DNA of 64,000 nucleotides from an uncultured Collinsella sp. (GTDB taxonomy: Bacteria > Actinomycetota > Coriobacteriia > Coriobacteriales > Coriobacteriaceae): the NCBI GenBank assembly GCA_900544095.1, contig UQTV01000002.1:62001-126000 (forward strand), read 5' to 3'. Below are positions 1-8,630 of this stretch, in pieces; the stretch's first letter is position 1; every line of letters starts with the position of its first letter. The position numbers and the translations under genes were made by a program. The notes beneath the pieces were generated by a model. That model worked only from the letters and a program-made list of their open reading frames with translations, was not told where the DNA came from and searched no databases.

Positions 1-413
1 GCTATGAGGTCCACTGCGATGTGGCGGTGGTCGGCCGTCCCGAGGACATCGACGAGGACGTCATTAAGATTGCCTTCCAGATGCCCGAGGTGGATCAGGC
101 GGCGGCCCTGGAGTATTTCGAGCGCCTCTTTAGCGACCGTGTTGACGTGATGACGTCGGGAACCGAATGGACGGACTTTATCGGTTTCGGTTCGGGCAAG
201 GGCTCCGCGCTTGCCGATTACGGTCGTGCCCTGGGTATTTCGCCCGATGAGATGATGGCGTTTGGCGATAACGAAAACGACCGCGACATGCTCAACGTAG
301 TGGGCCATCCTTATCTAATGGAGAGCTGCAATCCCTCTATGCGCGGCATCAACGACCACGTCCGCTACGTGCGCACGGTCGAAGAGGAGCTGCGCCGTCT
401 GCTCGCCGAGTAG
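1..413 (+). CDS. HAD-superfamily (Cof-type) phosphatase, C-terminal part
   Basis: The reading frame is open from the window edge (first full codon at 3), so the N-terminus lies outside and only about 137 residues are seen. The visible part carries the HAD IIB/Cof signature: a lysine in 'GSGKGSAL' and the acidic metal loop 'MMAFGDNENDRDML', followed by the usual 'gVGhpylMe' stretch. Family members dephosphorylate sugar phosphates or other small phosphometabolites in the cytoplasm. The substrate cannot be told from this fragment. It is convergent with the Fur-family gene. Confidence 0.85.
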   Translation, partial: YEVHCDVAVVGRPEDIDEDVIKIAFQMPEVDQAAALEYFERLFSDRVDVMTSGTEWTDFIGFGSGKGSALADYGRALGISPDEMMAFGDNENDRDMLNVVGHPYLMESCNPSMRGINDHVRYVRTVEEELRRLLAE

Positions 414-489
414 GTTTTCGGGACATACCTAGAAATCTATTTTTTGCTGCAAAGTGCGAAAAGGTGGATTTAAGGCATGTTCCAAACAT

Positions 490-870
490 TTACCGGCAGT
501 CGGGGCAGAGACCCTCGAAGATGGTGTAGTGCGACGTGACGTGCCAGCCGATTTGCTCGGACGCCTTGGCGTCGATCTGGGCATCGAAGGGGAGCGGTAC
601 GTCGATGACGCGGCTGCACGAGGTGCAGATGATATGTGCGTGCGGCTCGATGGTGCGATCGAAGCGACTTCCGCCCGGCGTCTTGATGGAGAGAATCTCG
701 CCGGCGTCGGCCAAGAGATTGAGGTTGCGGTAGACCGTACCGCGGCTGATTTTGTCATCCTGCGCGCGCACGACGTCGTAGATTTCGTCGGCGGTGGGAT
801 GGTTATAGCTTTGGCGCACGGCGTCAAGAACCAACTTTCGCTGCCTGGTATTCCTTCTTTGCACCGCCAT
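490..870 (-). CDS. Fur-family metal- or peroxide-responsive repressor
   Basis: This 126-residue protein has the Fur/PerR layout: an N-terminal winged helix with 'HPTADEIYDVV' and 'ISRGTVYRNLNLL', then a dimerisation domain with 'HAHIICTSC' and a terminal 'CPDC'. The two CxxC pairs form the structural zinc site of this family. It is short, lacking the His-rich tail of many Fur proteins, which fits PerR-like members better, but Fur, PerR and Zur cannot be separated by eye. The start at 870 has GAGG eight to ten bases upstream. A promoter with a partly palindromic spacer lies at 907-935. Confidence 0.9.
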   Translation of the reverse strand: MAVQRRNTRQRKLVLDAVRQSYNHPTADEIYDVVRAQDDKISRGTVYRNLNLLADAGEILSIKTPGGSRFDRTIEPHAHIICTSCSRVIDVPLPFDAQIDAKASEQIGWHVTSHYTIFEGLCPDCR

Positions 871-906
871 GCGCCTCGCCTCTTTTCTATCAACGGTCGT
901 AGGTAA

Positions 907-935
907 ATGATACCGTATTTAGCACACAATACTAA
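907..935 (-). promoter_or_regulatory. Promoter of the Fur-family gene
   Basis: Reading on the minus strand, TTAGTA (930-935) and TATCAT (907-912) are separated by exactly 17 bases. The spacer and flanks contain the imperfect inverted repeat TTAG-N9-CTAA, a plausible autoregulatory operator. It overlaps the stop of the acylphosphatase gene. Confidence 0.5.
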
Positions 936-1342
936 TAACGAGGCGTGAAACCGTCTTCATTGGCAAGTGGGGCTCGGGCCTGGGCGTCTACGAGGCGAAA
1001 ACGCGTACCCATGCGCTCGTAGGAGGCATGAAGCGCTTCGAGATGAGATAGGATATTTGCCGGAGCTCCCTGTATCTCCATCTCGACTGAGCCGTCTTCC
1101 ATGTTACGCACCCAGCCGGTGAGCGCGCGTGCCTGCGCGAGGTTGGTGTTGGTAAAGCGAAAGCCAACGCCCTGGACTTGCCCCGCCCAGCGCAGGAAAT
1201 AGCGCAGGGGAGTGTCTTGAGTGGCCTCGTCGCTTGCGAGCACAGTAAGCCTGCGGCGCAGCTCGAGCTCGACGTTTGATGGTTTTTGAGGTTCTCGACT
1301 GCCGCCGGTGACGCTGGAGAAGAACGTATCGAAGAGGCCCAT
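932..1342 (-). CDS. acyP: Acylphosphatase
   Basis: The protein hydrolyses acyl phosphates such as acetyl or carbamoyl phosphate. The hallmark 'GQVQGVGFR' (phosphate loop and catalytic Arg) is followed by 'LTGWVRNMEDGSVEMEIQG', which supplies the catalytic Asn. At 136 residues it is longer than the usual ~90 because of an N-terminal extension of about 45 residues before the domain. The ATG at 1342 was chosen because it starts just after the upstream gene's stop; the frame stays open further upstream but only inside that gene. It is the second gene of a two-gene operon with the Gfo/Idh/MocA oxidoreductase. Confidence 0.88.
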   Translation of the reverse strand: MGLFDTFFSSVTGGSREPQKPSNVELELRRRLTVLASDEATQDTPLRYFLRWAGQVQGVGFRFTNTNLAQARALTGWVRNMEDGSVEMEIQGAPANILSHLEALHASYERMGTRFRLVDAQARAPLANEDGFTPRY

Positions 1343-1344
1343 CG

Positions 1345-2451
1345 CTATGCCTGCTTGCCTGCGTCGGCCGGGAAGGTTATGCCGGCCTGCTGGCGCACGG
1401 CATCCATGATGCGCAGCGAGACGAGCGTGACATCGCGGTAGTGGCCAAGCTCGTGGCGTCCCGCCGGGGTCTCCCAAATCTCTTCCTTAACGTTATCGAT
1501 GCCGCAGATGGCGGTGATAAAGTCTGTGAGTTCGTATTCCATAGTGTTGCTCGATTTGGGCAGGTCGAGCACGCGGCCGTTGTCTCCCTGTTCGCGCGGT
1601 GCCTCGGTCGCCGAGCCGCGTACGACGTCGCCGCGATAGTCGATGCGGACGTTGCGGGGCGTGGACAGATGGTCGATCTGGATAGTGCCACGCTCGCCTT
1701 CGATTTGCGAGGGCAGCAGGTCGTTCGTAATTTTGGAGTGCGCGAGCTCGACGGAGATGCTGCCTCCGCCATAGCTGGCGAGGATGGAGCCGCAGCCATC
1801 GATGGGGCCGTGCGTGAGCTGTTGCGTGGTGGGGTCGAGCAGAGTAGCCATGCTCGTAAGGCCGGAGGGCATGCCGAAAATCTCGACCATGGGCTCGACG
1901 GTGTAGACGCCAATGTCCATGAGGGAACCCGATGCCATATTGCAGTCGAAGATATTGGTGGCGCGTCCCGCGAGAATCTCGTTGTAGCGCGAGGAATATT
2001 TGCCAAAGCGCAATGAGGCGCGGCGGATGGGGGCGATCTCGCCCAGGGCGTCCTCGATGGCGTGGAAGGCGGGATCGTGGAGGGGACGCATGGCCTCGAG
2101 GGCCACGACACCTGCTGCCTCGGCAGCGCGGAAGACTTCCAGCGCCTGCGCTTCGGTGGCGCAGAAGGGCTTCTCGACGATGACATGCTTGCCACCGGCG
2201 ATGCAGGCAAGGGCCTGCTCGTAGTGAAGCGCATTGGGGCTGCCGATGTAGACGGCGTCGACGTCGTCGGCGGACGCAAGCTCGTCAAGTGCGGTGAAGT
2301 TACGCTCGCCGCCGTGTTCGGCGGTAAAGGCGGCGCCGCGCTCGGCATCGCGCGAGAGCGTGCCCACAAACGCGGCTTGGTCGTTGGCGTTGACGACCTG
2401 GATAAAGTCGTCGGTAATCATAGATGTGCCGATGGTCGCTATACGCAGCAT
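1345..2451 (-). CDS. Gfo/Idh/MocA-family NAD(P)-dependent oxidoreductase
   Basis: The N-terminal Rossmann domain begins 'MLRIATIGTSMI', and the family motif 'VEKPFCATEAQA' contains the catalytic 'EKP' lysine near residue 95. The C-terminal half is the alpha/beta domain that binds the sugar or cyclitol. The 368-residue length is typical. GAGGGGG precedes the ATG by eight bases. Members oxidise or reduce sugars, inositols or related polyols; the substrate is not predictable here. Its stop lies two bases from the acylphosphatase start, so the two are cotranscribed. Confidence 0.88.
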   Translation of the reverse strand: MLRIATIGTSMITDDFIQVVNANDQAAFVGTLSRDAERGAAFTAEHGGERNFTALDELASADDVDAVYIGSPNALHYEQALACIAGGKHVIVEKPFCATEAQALEVFRAAEAAGVVALEAMRPLHDPAFHAIEDALGEIAPIRRASLRFGKYSSRYNEILAGRATNIFDCNMASGSLMDIGVYTVEPMVEIFGMPSGLTSMATLLDPTTQQLTHGPIDGCGSILASYGGGSISVELAHSKITNDLLPSQIEGERGTIQIDHLSTPRNVRIDYRGDVVRGSATEAPREQGDNGRVLDLPKSSNTMEYELTDFITAICGIDNVKEEIWETPAGRHELGHYRDVTLVSLRIMDAVRQQAGITFPADAGKQA

Positions 2452-2526
2452 GTATCCCCCTCGTGCCGTTCGGTTTACAGGATGAGTGTAGCGCGAGGGG
2501 GCAGGAAATAGCGTGCGAAAACGCCG

Positions 2527-3012
2527 TTACAGGTCGCTCTCGTTAAAGCCGGTATCGATATCGAGGTTGCTGCCGTCGGCCGCCGTGGTGGCGAGCTCAT
2601 CGCAGCGCTCGTTGAGCTCATGGCCGGCGTGACCCTTAACCCAGATGAACTCAACCTTGTGCTTGCTTTTGGCGGCGAGTAGGCGCTCCCACAGGTCGCG
2701 GTTCTTGACGGGCTGCTTGTTGGCGGTTTTCCATCCGCGCTTTTTCCAGCCGTCAATCCAGTGCTTGTTGAAAGCGTTGACGACGTACTGCGAATCGGAA
2801 TGGACCTCGACCTCGCAGGGGCGGTTAAGTGCCTCGAGCGCCACGATGACCGCCATGAGCTCCATGCGGTTGTTGGTGGTCTTGGCGTAGCCGCGCGAAA
2901 GCTCGGAGGTGAAGGTCTTGCCGGCGGGGTTGGTGTATTTGAGCACGGCGCCGTAGCCGCCGCGTCCCGGATTTGATCGGGCCGAGCCGTCGGTATAGAT
3001 GATGACCTTCAC
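2527..3012 (-). CDS. rnhA: Ribonuclease HI
   Basis: This enzyme cleaves the RNA strand of RNA-DNA hybrids. The four catalytic acids are visible: Asp in 'IYTDGSARSNPG', Glu in 'NNRMELMAVI', Asp in 'VHSDSQYVVNA' and Asp in 'NERCDELA', with the basic handle 'HWIDGWKKRGWKTANKQPV' as in E. coli RNase HI. The GTG start at 3012 is preferred over an upstream in-frame start at 3063 because AAAGGAAG lies five bases before it and family proteins start at this point. The resulting protein has 161 residues. Confidence 0.93.
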   Translation of the reverse strand: MKVIIYTDGSARSNPGRGGYGAVLKYTNPAGKTFTSELSRGYAKTTNNRMELMAVIVALEALNRPCEVEVHSDSQYVVNAFNKHWIDGWKKRGWKTANKQPVKNRDLWERLLAAKSKHKVEFIWVKGHAGHELNERCDELATTAADGSNLDIDTGFNESDL

Positions 3013-3111
3013 GGGCTTCCTTTCGTTGGGTACGTTTCGTGTGAGTGACCATTGTAGCGCCATGCCCGCCGGGGGCTAGCAATCTACGATTTCTACCCCG
3101 TCTTCCGACAG

Positions 3112-4014
3112 TTAGTTGGCACGGATGATGCGGTTGAGCTCGTCGAGGTATTGCTGCAAGAGGGGAGAGGGCTTGCGCTCGTCGTGCATGATATAGCCTA
3201 CGTGCATCGTTGGGGCGTCTGCTAACGGGATCGATGCCATACCCCATTGCATTTCATTGGAGAGGACACCGGTCGACAGGGTGTAACCGTTCGACGTGAT
3301 AAGTAAGTTAGTAAGTGTTCCGCGGTCCGAGATTCGTATGTTGCGGTCGCAAGGGATATAGCTAAAAGGTTCCTCGGCGTAATAGAAGGAGCTCGAGGTG
3401 CCTTGCTCAAAGCTGTAGCGCGTATAGGGCGTGAGGTCGGCAAGGGACAGCTGCGGGCGGCGTGCGAGCGGGTGGCGCTCGCTAACGAAGACGTGGACCG
3501 TCGCGTCGAAGAGGGGATGGAAGCTTGCGCGGGCATCGGCGAAGGCCTTCTGCAGAACGCGGGCGTTAAAGTCGTCCAGATAGAGGATGCCGATGTCGCT
3601 GCGAAACGCACGGACGTCATCGATGATCTGCGATGTGGTGGTCTCGCGCATGATGAACTCGAACTTGCTGTCGCGGCAGCGCTCGACTACGTTGACAAAG
3701 GCCTCGACCGAAAAGGCGTAGTGCTGGGCGGAAATGGCGAGGCGGGCTTGCGGGGTGCCACCGTCCTCGTAGCGTGCCTCGAGCATGTCGGCCTGCTCTA
3801 CGACCTGGCGCGCATAGCCCAAAAGCTCGGTGCCGTCGTTGGTGAGCGTGACGCCGCGGCTGGAGCGCGTAAAGATCTCCAGATGGAGCTCTTGTTCTAG
3901 GCTTTTGACGGCGTTTGAGATGTTGGACTGAGCGGTATAGAGGCGCTGAGCTGCGGCGTTGATTGAGCCGGACTCTGCCACGGCGATAAGAAAACGAAGC
4001 TGCTGGAGTGTCAT
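3112..4014 (-). CDS. LysR-family transcriptional regulator
   Basis: The N-terminal winged helix is complete: 'MTLQQLRFLIAVAESGSINAAAQRLYTAQSNISNAVKSLE' in segments, followed by a periplasmic-binding-like effector domain, for 300 residues in all. It is divergent from metY with 275 bases between, the classic arrangement in which a LysR protein controls the neighbouring gene. Control of sulfur amino-acid synthesis is therefore a reasonable inference, in line with CysB/CmbR/MetR-type regulators, but nothing in the protein itself shows the effector. Confidence 0.88.
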   Translation of the reverse strand: MTLQQLRFLIAVAESGSINAAAQRLYTAQSNISNAVKSLEQELHLEIFTRSSRGVTLTNDGTELLGYARQVVEQADMLEARYEDGGTPQARLAISAQHYAFSVEAFVNVVERCRDSKFEFIMRETTTSQIIDDVRAFRSDIGILYLDDFNARVLQKAFADARASFHPLFDATVHVFVSERHPLARRPQLSLADLTPYTRYSFEQGTSSSFYYAEEPFSYIPCDRNIRISDRGTLTNLLITSNGYTLSTGVLSNEMQWGMASIPLADAPTMHVGYIMHDERKPSPLLQQYLDELNRIIRAN

Positions 4015-4075
4015 CGGTGCCCGTCCTTTCGATAGCTATCTAAAAAACCGATAACAGGTTAGCGCTTTTAAGTGA

Positions 4076-4104
4076 TTGACCGAGCGAAACAATGCTCGTA
4101 CTAT
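4076..4104 (+). promoter_or_regulatory. Promoter of metY with palindromic spacer
   Basis: TTGACC (4076-4081) and TACTAT (4099-4104) are separated by 17 bases. The spacer contains the inverted repeat CGAGC-N8-GCTCG (4081-4098), which could bind a dimeric regulator such as the divergent LysR protein. Confidence 0.65.
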
Positions 4105-4173
4105 TCAAAACACACAAAGGCGGTAGGTAATTAAGCCGACCACGGAACCGGGATGTCAAAAGGAGGACCGCAT

Positions 4174-4227
4174 ATGAACTGCTTACCAAGACGAATGCCG
4201 GGCTCCTGTTTGCGCCCGTCGGCGTGA
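4174..4227 (+). CDS. Leader peptide with two cysteine codons (metY leader)
   Basis: A 17-codon reading frame, MNCLPRRMPGSCLRPSA, begins seven bases after a strong AGGAGG, far better than chance for an untranslated leader. Cys codons are at positions 3 (TGC) and 12 (TGT), with rare AGA and CGA codons between. It ends 62 bases before metY. The CTCCTG at 4203-4208, overlapping codon 12, can pair either with CAGGAG (4229-4234) or with the metY ribosome binding site AGGAG (4279-4283). Stalling at Cys codon 12 would free the latter. The mechanism is inferred. Confidence 0.6.
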   Translation: MNCLPRRMPGSCLRPSA

Positions 4228-4289
4228 TCAGGAGACAGCGACTTACTTCTCTCTTATTTATTTACTTTCGTTCGATCAAGGAGATCATC

Positions 4290-5600
4290 ATGAGCCAGTT
4301 CATCAACAACCCCGAGCACACCTTTGGTTTCGATACCCTGCAGCTTCATGTTGGCCAGGAGAGCGCCGACCCCGCATCCGACTCCCGCGCCGTGCCTATC
4401 TACCAGACCACGAGCTATGTGTTCCGCAACTCCCAGCACGCCGCCGATCGCTTTGGTCTTGCCGACGCCGGTAACATCTACGGCCGTCTGACCAACTCCA
4501 CCCAGGGCGTCTTTGAGGACCGTATCGCCGCGCTCGAGGGTGGCGTGGCCGGTCTTGCCGTCGCCTCCGGTGCCGCTGCCATCACCTATACCCTGCAGGC
4601 TCTTGCCCAGGCTGGTGACCACGTGGTGGCTCAGAAGACCATCTACGGCGGTTCCTACAACCTGCTCGAGCATACGCTCTCCCAGTTTGGCGTCGAGACC
4701 ACGTTTGTCGATGCCCACAACCTGGAAGAGGTTGAGGGTGCCATCAAGGACAACACCACGGTCATCTATCTCGAGACGCTCGGCAACCCCAACTCTGACA
4801 TCCCCAACATCGACGCCATCTCCGAGATCGCCAAGAAGCACGGTCTGCCGGTTGTCGTCGACAACACTTTCGGCACCCCGTATCTGTTCCGTCCGCTGGA
4901 GCATGGCGCCAACATCGTTGTCCACTCCGCAACCAAGTTCATCGGCGGCCACGGCACCTCGCTGGGCGGTGTGATCGTCGACGGCGGTAACTTCGATTGG
5001 AAGGCGAGCGGAAAGTACGCCCAGATCGCTGAGCCCAACCCCTCCTACCATGGCGTCTCGTTTGCCGAGGCTGCCGGTCCCGCCGCCTTCGCAACCTATG
5101 TCCGCGCCATCCTGCTGCGTGACGAGGGTGCCTGCATCAGCCCGTTCAACGCCTGGGTCCTGCTCCAGGGCACCGAGACCCTGTCGCTGCGCGTTGACCG
5201 TCATGTCGAGAACACCAAGAAGGTCGTTGAGTTCCTTGCCGGCGACAGCCACGTTGCCAAGGTGAACCACCCGAGCCTGCCTGAGCACCCCGATCACGAG
5301 CTCTATCAGAAGTACTTCCCCAACGGCGGCGCTTCGATTTTCACCTTTGAGATTAAGGGTGGCCAGGAGGCTGCCTGGAAGTTCATCGATCATCTGCAGG
5401 TGTTCTCGCTGCTCGCCAACGTGGCCGACGTCAAGTCGCTCGTCGTGCACCCGGCTACCACCACGCACTCCCAGCTCTCTGCCGAGGAGCTCGCCGAGCA
5501 GAACATCACGCCCTCCACGATCCGTCTTTCCATCGGTACCGAGAACGCCGAGGACATCATTTGGGATCTGAAGCAGGCCTTCGCCGTGCTGGACGAGTAA
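4290..5600 (+). CDS. metY: O-acetylhomoserine sulfhydrylase (PLP-dependent)
   Basis: This enzyme makes homocysteine from O-acetylhomoserine and sulfide, or cysteine by the related reaction. The 436-residue protein shows the Cys/Met metabolism PLP fold: start 'GFDTLQLHVGQESADP', 'ASGAAAITYTLQALAQ', 'VVDNTFGTPYLFRPLEHGA', and the PLP-lysine motif 'VHSATKFIGGHGTSLGG'. The long insertion after the lysine is typical of MetY rather than MetB/MetC. The ATG at 4290 has AAGGAG seven bases upstream. It stands alone behind its own promoter and leader peptide, divergent from a LysR regulator. Confidence 0.93.
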   Translation: MSQFINNPEHTFGFDTLQLHVGQESADPASDSRAVPIYQTTSYVFRNSQHAADRFGLADAGNIYGRLTNSTQGVFEDRIAALEGGVAGLAVASGAAAITYTLQALAQAGDHVVAQKTIYGGSYNLLEHTLSQFGVETTFVDAHNLEEVEGAIKDNTTVIYLETLGNPNSDIPNIDAISEIAKKHGLPVVVDNTFGTPYLFRPLEHGANIVVHSATKFIGGHGTSLGGVIVDGGNFDWKASGKYAQIAEPNPSYHGVSFAEAAGPAAFATYVRAILLRDEGACISPFNAWVLLQGTETLSLRVDRHVENTKKVVEFLAGDSHVAKVNHPSLPEHPDHELYQKYFPNGGASIFTFEIKGGQEAAWKFIDHLQVFSLLANVADVKSLVVHPATTTHSQLSAEELAEQNITPSTIRLSIGTENAEDIIWDLKQAFAVLDE

Positions 5601-5663
5601 GGCGACTTGTGCAAGGACCCCTTGCGACTCGATAGGTATAACTGCATAAATGCCTGCTCAAGG

Positions 5664-5700
5664 CGCCTGCGCAAGCAATGGTTGCGCAGGCGTCTTTTTT
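5664..5700 (+). terminator. Terminator after metY
   Basis: A perfect 11-bp stem CGCCTGCGCAA/TTGCGCAGGCG with a 7-base loop is followed by TCTTTTTT. Confidence 0.9.
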
Positions 5701-5911
5701 GCATAGGAAAGGCGCTATTACAGGGTTTTTGGCATGCTTTATGCATTTGGGTTGTGGAAAACTCCTGTTGAGAGGATGTGAGTTTTACGCAATTGACGTG
5801 CGCCTTTTGAGTAAAACCGCAGGTCGCGATTTGCTCGAGGTACTATGCAGCGCGATCGAATCACACGCAGCTCAAACGCAGCAAAAACGCACTACGGAGG
5901 TTTCCAGCTAC

Positions 5912-6688
5912 ATGAGGATCGATTCACGAAAACCGAAAGCCGTCGCCCTTTCCGCCGCTCTGACCGTGGCGCTTTTGGCGGGCGCCGGCGCAACTGATGC
6001 CCACGCGGCAACACTGTCCGATACGGTTGGATCTACGCCGTCCGAGACGACGCTGGTACAGCCCGTTGATTATCGCGGCGATGGTTATGGTTCCATGCAG
6101 GAGTGGAACGCCTCGATGGGGGCAAAGCGCGATTCCCTGGAGATGCGCGCTCAGATCATTATGAACATGTACGGTGACTATGCCACCGATGACGAGCGCG
6201 CTGTACTACAGGGTTGCATCGACGGTGCGGGCAGTCTTTTGACGATGGATGAGGTCGACGCCAAGTCGACCGAGCTCGACGAGCTTCGCTCCACGCTTGA
6301 GGATGCCAAGCGCGAGGCGCTCGAGGCTGCCGCAGCCGAAGCCGAGGCCGCTGAGGCCGTTCAGGCTTCGTATTACAACGCCGGCTCCGGCTCGTCTTAC
6401 ACGTCTGCTGCGTATTGCGCGAACGGCTCGGGTCTGACGCGCTCGAGCGGCGTCAATAACTATAACGGCCGCCGCGAGACTTATTACAGCAGCAACGTGT
6501 TGTATCACCACCGCACGGGCGAATGGACGCAGGATTCCGAGGGCTTTTGGCGCGATTCCGATGGCTACTACGTCGTTGCCGCGGGCGATAAGGCCCAGGG
6601 CTCGACTTTTACGGGCTCTAAGGGCGAGTGCAAGGTCTATGACTCCGGCTGTGCTGCCGGAACCACCGACTACTATACCGGTTGGTAA
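5912..6688 (+). CDS. Secreted protein with coiled coil and RlpA/3D-like C-terminal domain
   Basis: The 258-residue protein starts at an ATG seven bases after ACGGAGG. It has a signal peptide (basic 'MRIDSRKPK', hydrophobic 'AVALSAALTVALLAGAGA', then 'DAHAA'). Residues 40-145 are helical and end in an Ala/Glu-rich coiled coil. The last 75 residues contain 'RRETYYSSNVL', 'DSDGYYVVAAGD', 'GSTFTGSKGECKVYDSGCA' and a final 'DYYTGW'. This resembles double-psi barrel domains (RlpA/3D type) found in cell-wall hydrolases of Gram-positive bacteria. A cell-wall role is inferred; the catalytic status is unknown. Confidence 0.72.
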   Translation: MRIDSRKPKAVALSAALTVALLAGAGATDAHAATLSDTVGSTPSETTLVQPVDYRGDGYGSMQEWNASMGAKRDSLEMRAQIIMNMYGDYATDDERAVLQGCIDGAGSLLTMDEVDAKSTELDELRSTLEDAKREALEAAAAEAEAAEAVQASYYNAGSGSSYTSAAYCANGSGLTRSSGVNNYNGRRETYYSSNVLYHHRTGEWTQDSEGFWRDSDGYYVVAAGDKAQGSTFTGSKGECKVYDSGCAAGTTDYYTGW

Positions 6689-6875
6689 TCTGCCATAAGC
6701 CAATAGGACATGACGGGCGGGCGTCTTTACCGAGCCTTTGGGCAACGTAAGGGCGTCCGTTTTTTGTGCGTGCTTGAGTTAACAGAGCGCTTACCGTGGC
6801 CGTACGCCGCGCATATGGGCGCGGGGCACACTAAGTCACGAGAAACAAAGTCGTTCTCGTGGAGGAAGTGGTCTT

Positions 6876-7076
6876 GTGAACGCTCGAGATATCGCCGTTG
6901 CCGCCGTTGCATTGACGCTTGGCTGCCTTGGTCCTACGGCCGCGCTCGTCGCGGGTATGCAGGGCACGTGCGGAGCTGCTCCTATCGTTGTGGGGGCCCT
7001 GATTGCTGTCGCTGCGCTGGGAAGCGCCGGCGTCGTCCTTTGCCGTGATGATGAGGACGAGATCGTGGGGTCCTAA
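6876..7076 (+). CDS. Small two-helix membrane protein, unknown function
   Basis: A 66-codon frame starts with GTG, preceded by GGAGGAAG. It contains two hydrophobic segments (about residues 6-27 and 34-54) and a short acidic tail 'RDDEDEIVGS'. I do not recognise a family. The good ribosome binding site and unbroken hydrophobic segments support it as a real gene. Confidence 0.6.
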   Translation: MNARDIAVAAVALTLGCLGPTAALVAGMQGTCGAAPIVVGALIAVAALGSAGVVLCRDDEDEIVGS

Positions 7077-7156
7077 AGTTAGCCTCAACTCTGGTTTTAC
7101 CGGAGTGTGTTGCGTGCTCCGGATAGCGGTATTTAGAAGAACAAACGCATGGGAAC

Positions 7157-7276
7157 TCACGGCTTAAAGCCAAACCAGTGTGGGGTGTCGCACGAGAGCG
7201 TGTGGGTGAGGTTGACCCAGCGATAATCGGTGCTTTTGAGCTGGGATGCGAGGTTCCAAAGGTCGAGCGCGGGCAT
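7157..7276 (-). pseudogene. N-terminal remnant of a cyclase/arylformamidase-family gene
   Basis: A 39-codon frame behind a good AAAGGAG site encodes 'MPALDLWNLASQLK' followed by 'YRWVNLTHTLSCDTPHWFG'. This closely follows the start of cyclase-family hydrolases (kynurenine formamidase-like), where 'VDLTHxxxxDTPHW' opens the domain. The frame then stops, and the expected ~190 further residues, including the HxGTHxDxPxH motif, are absent downstream. It is best read as a gene truncated by deletion. The rest of 7077-7440 holds no other gene that I can support. Confidence 0.6.
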
Positions 7277-7439
7277 GGGTGGCTCCTTTCATCGGGCTTT
7301 TTGCTGATGTTAAAGCGGTGCCGTGACAGCTCGATTTCTGCTGCGTTACGATACGTTCTCGATTGCGATTCCACGATGTTTCGGCCGCGTGACCATTGTG
7401 TTTCGCCTTGCCGGGGCGCTGATGGCGAAGGGAGGGGCC

Positions 7440-8630
7440 GTGCAATACCGCGTTGACCCCAAAAGTGGTAACCGAATATCTGCTCTGGGTCTGGGCTGCA
7501 TGAGGTTTCCCGGTTCGCCGGGACACCCCGATGCGAAGACAGCCGATGCCATCATTTCCCATGCGGTGGAGCAGGGGATTAATTATCTGGATACTGCGTA
7601 TCTCTATCCCGGTAACGAGGCGTGCGTGGGCGCCTCACTTGAGCGCTTGGGGCTGCGCGACCGGGTGTTGCTGGCGACCAAGTTGCCGCACGCTTCGTGC
7701 AAGTGCGCTGAGGATTTCGACCGGTTCTTCGACGAGCAACTGCGTCGCCTGCGGACCGACCATATCGACTATTACCTTATGCACAACATCACTTCGCCCG
7801 CCCAGTGGGAGCGCGTGGTGGCGTTGGGCATCGAAGACTGGATTGCGCACCAAAAGGCTGCGGGGCGTATTCGCCAGATAGGTTTTTCGTATCACGGCAG
7901 TGCGGCGGACTTCCTCACGATGCTCGACGCGTATGACTGGGATTTTTGCCAGATTCAGTACAACTACGCTGGAGAGCGCTACCAAGCGGGAACGGCGGGA
8001 CTTATAGCAGCCGCCGAGCGCGGGCTCGCGGTGTTTGTGATGGAACCGCTTTTGGGCGGACGCCTGGCGGGCAAGCTGCCTCCGCGGGCCCGCGCCGTGC
8101 TCGATGACGTACGCGATCCGTACCTGAAGACGCCGGCTGCTTGGGGCCTTTCGTGGGTGTGGAACCATCCTCAAGTCACGATGCTGCTTTCGGGCATGAC
8201 CGATACCGCGCAGGTGGACGAGAACGCGGTGCTGGCCGATCGGGCCCTGCCGGATTCGATGACAGCCGCTCAGCTCGATACCATCGCATGCGTGCTGGCG
8301 GAGTTTGAAAAATCGAATCGCGTGCCCTGCACGGGATGCGGCTACTGCATGCCATGTCCCAAGGGTATTAACATTCCCGGCTGCTTTGCCGCTTACAACG
8401 CGAGCTATGCGCACAGCTGGTTTACGGGGCTGTCGCAATACTTTACGGCGAGCGCGGTGCGCACGAGCGAGCCCAAGCTCGTGAGCAATTGCGTCAAGTG
8501 CGGCAAATGTGCGCGTCACTGCCCGCAACACATCGATATCCCCGAGCGTCTCGACGACGCGCGCCGACGTTTCCAGCCTGGCCCCGTAACGGCCGCGCTT
8601 AAAGTCTTCAGCAAAACTCGCTCCTCATGA
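7440..8630 (+). CDS. Aldo/keto reductase with C-terminal bis-[4Fe-4S] ferredoxin domain
   Basis: Residues 1-270 form the AKR barrel: 'ALGLGCMRFPG', the catalytic Asp and Tyr in 'YLDTAYLYPGNE', Lys in 'LATKLPH' and His in 'YYLMHNIT'. Residues 295-375 add two CxxCxxCxxxCP clusters, 'CTGCGYCMPCP' and 'CVKCGKCARHCP', as in anaerobe AKR/ferredoxin fusions. These enzymes couple NAD(P)H or ferredoxin to carbonyl reduction; the substrate is unknown. The GTG at 7440 was chosen since GGAGG lies five bases upstream and homologues begin here. An ATG at 7422 is possible. Confidence 0.87.
   Translation: MQYRVDPKSGNRISALGLGCMRFPGSPGHPDAKTADAIISHAVEQGINYLDTAYLYPGNEACVGASLERLGLRDRVLLATKLPHASCKCAEDFDRFFDEQLRRLRTDHIDYYLMHNITSPAQWERVVALGIEDWIAHQKAAGRIRQIGFSYHGSAADFLTMLDAYDWDFCQIQYNYAGERYQAGTAGLIAAAERGLAVFVMEPLLGGRLAGKLPPRARAVLDDVRDPYLKTPAAWGLSWVWNHPQVTMLLSGMTDTAQVDENAVLADRALPDSMTAAQLDTIACVLAEFEKSNRVPCTGCGYCMPCPKGINIPGCFAAYNASYAHSWFTGLSQYFTASAVRTSEPKLVSNCVKCGKCARHCPQHIDIPERLDDARRRFQPGPVTAALKVFSKTRSS

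Noticed and set aside
932..1477. Longer acylphosphatase starting at 1477
   Set aside because: The extra 45 codons overlap the oxidoreductase gene and are Arg/His/Pro-rich; the ATG at 1342 fits the operon spacing.
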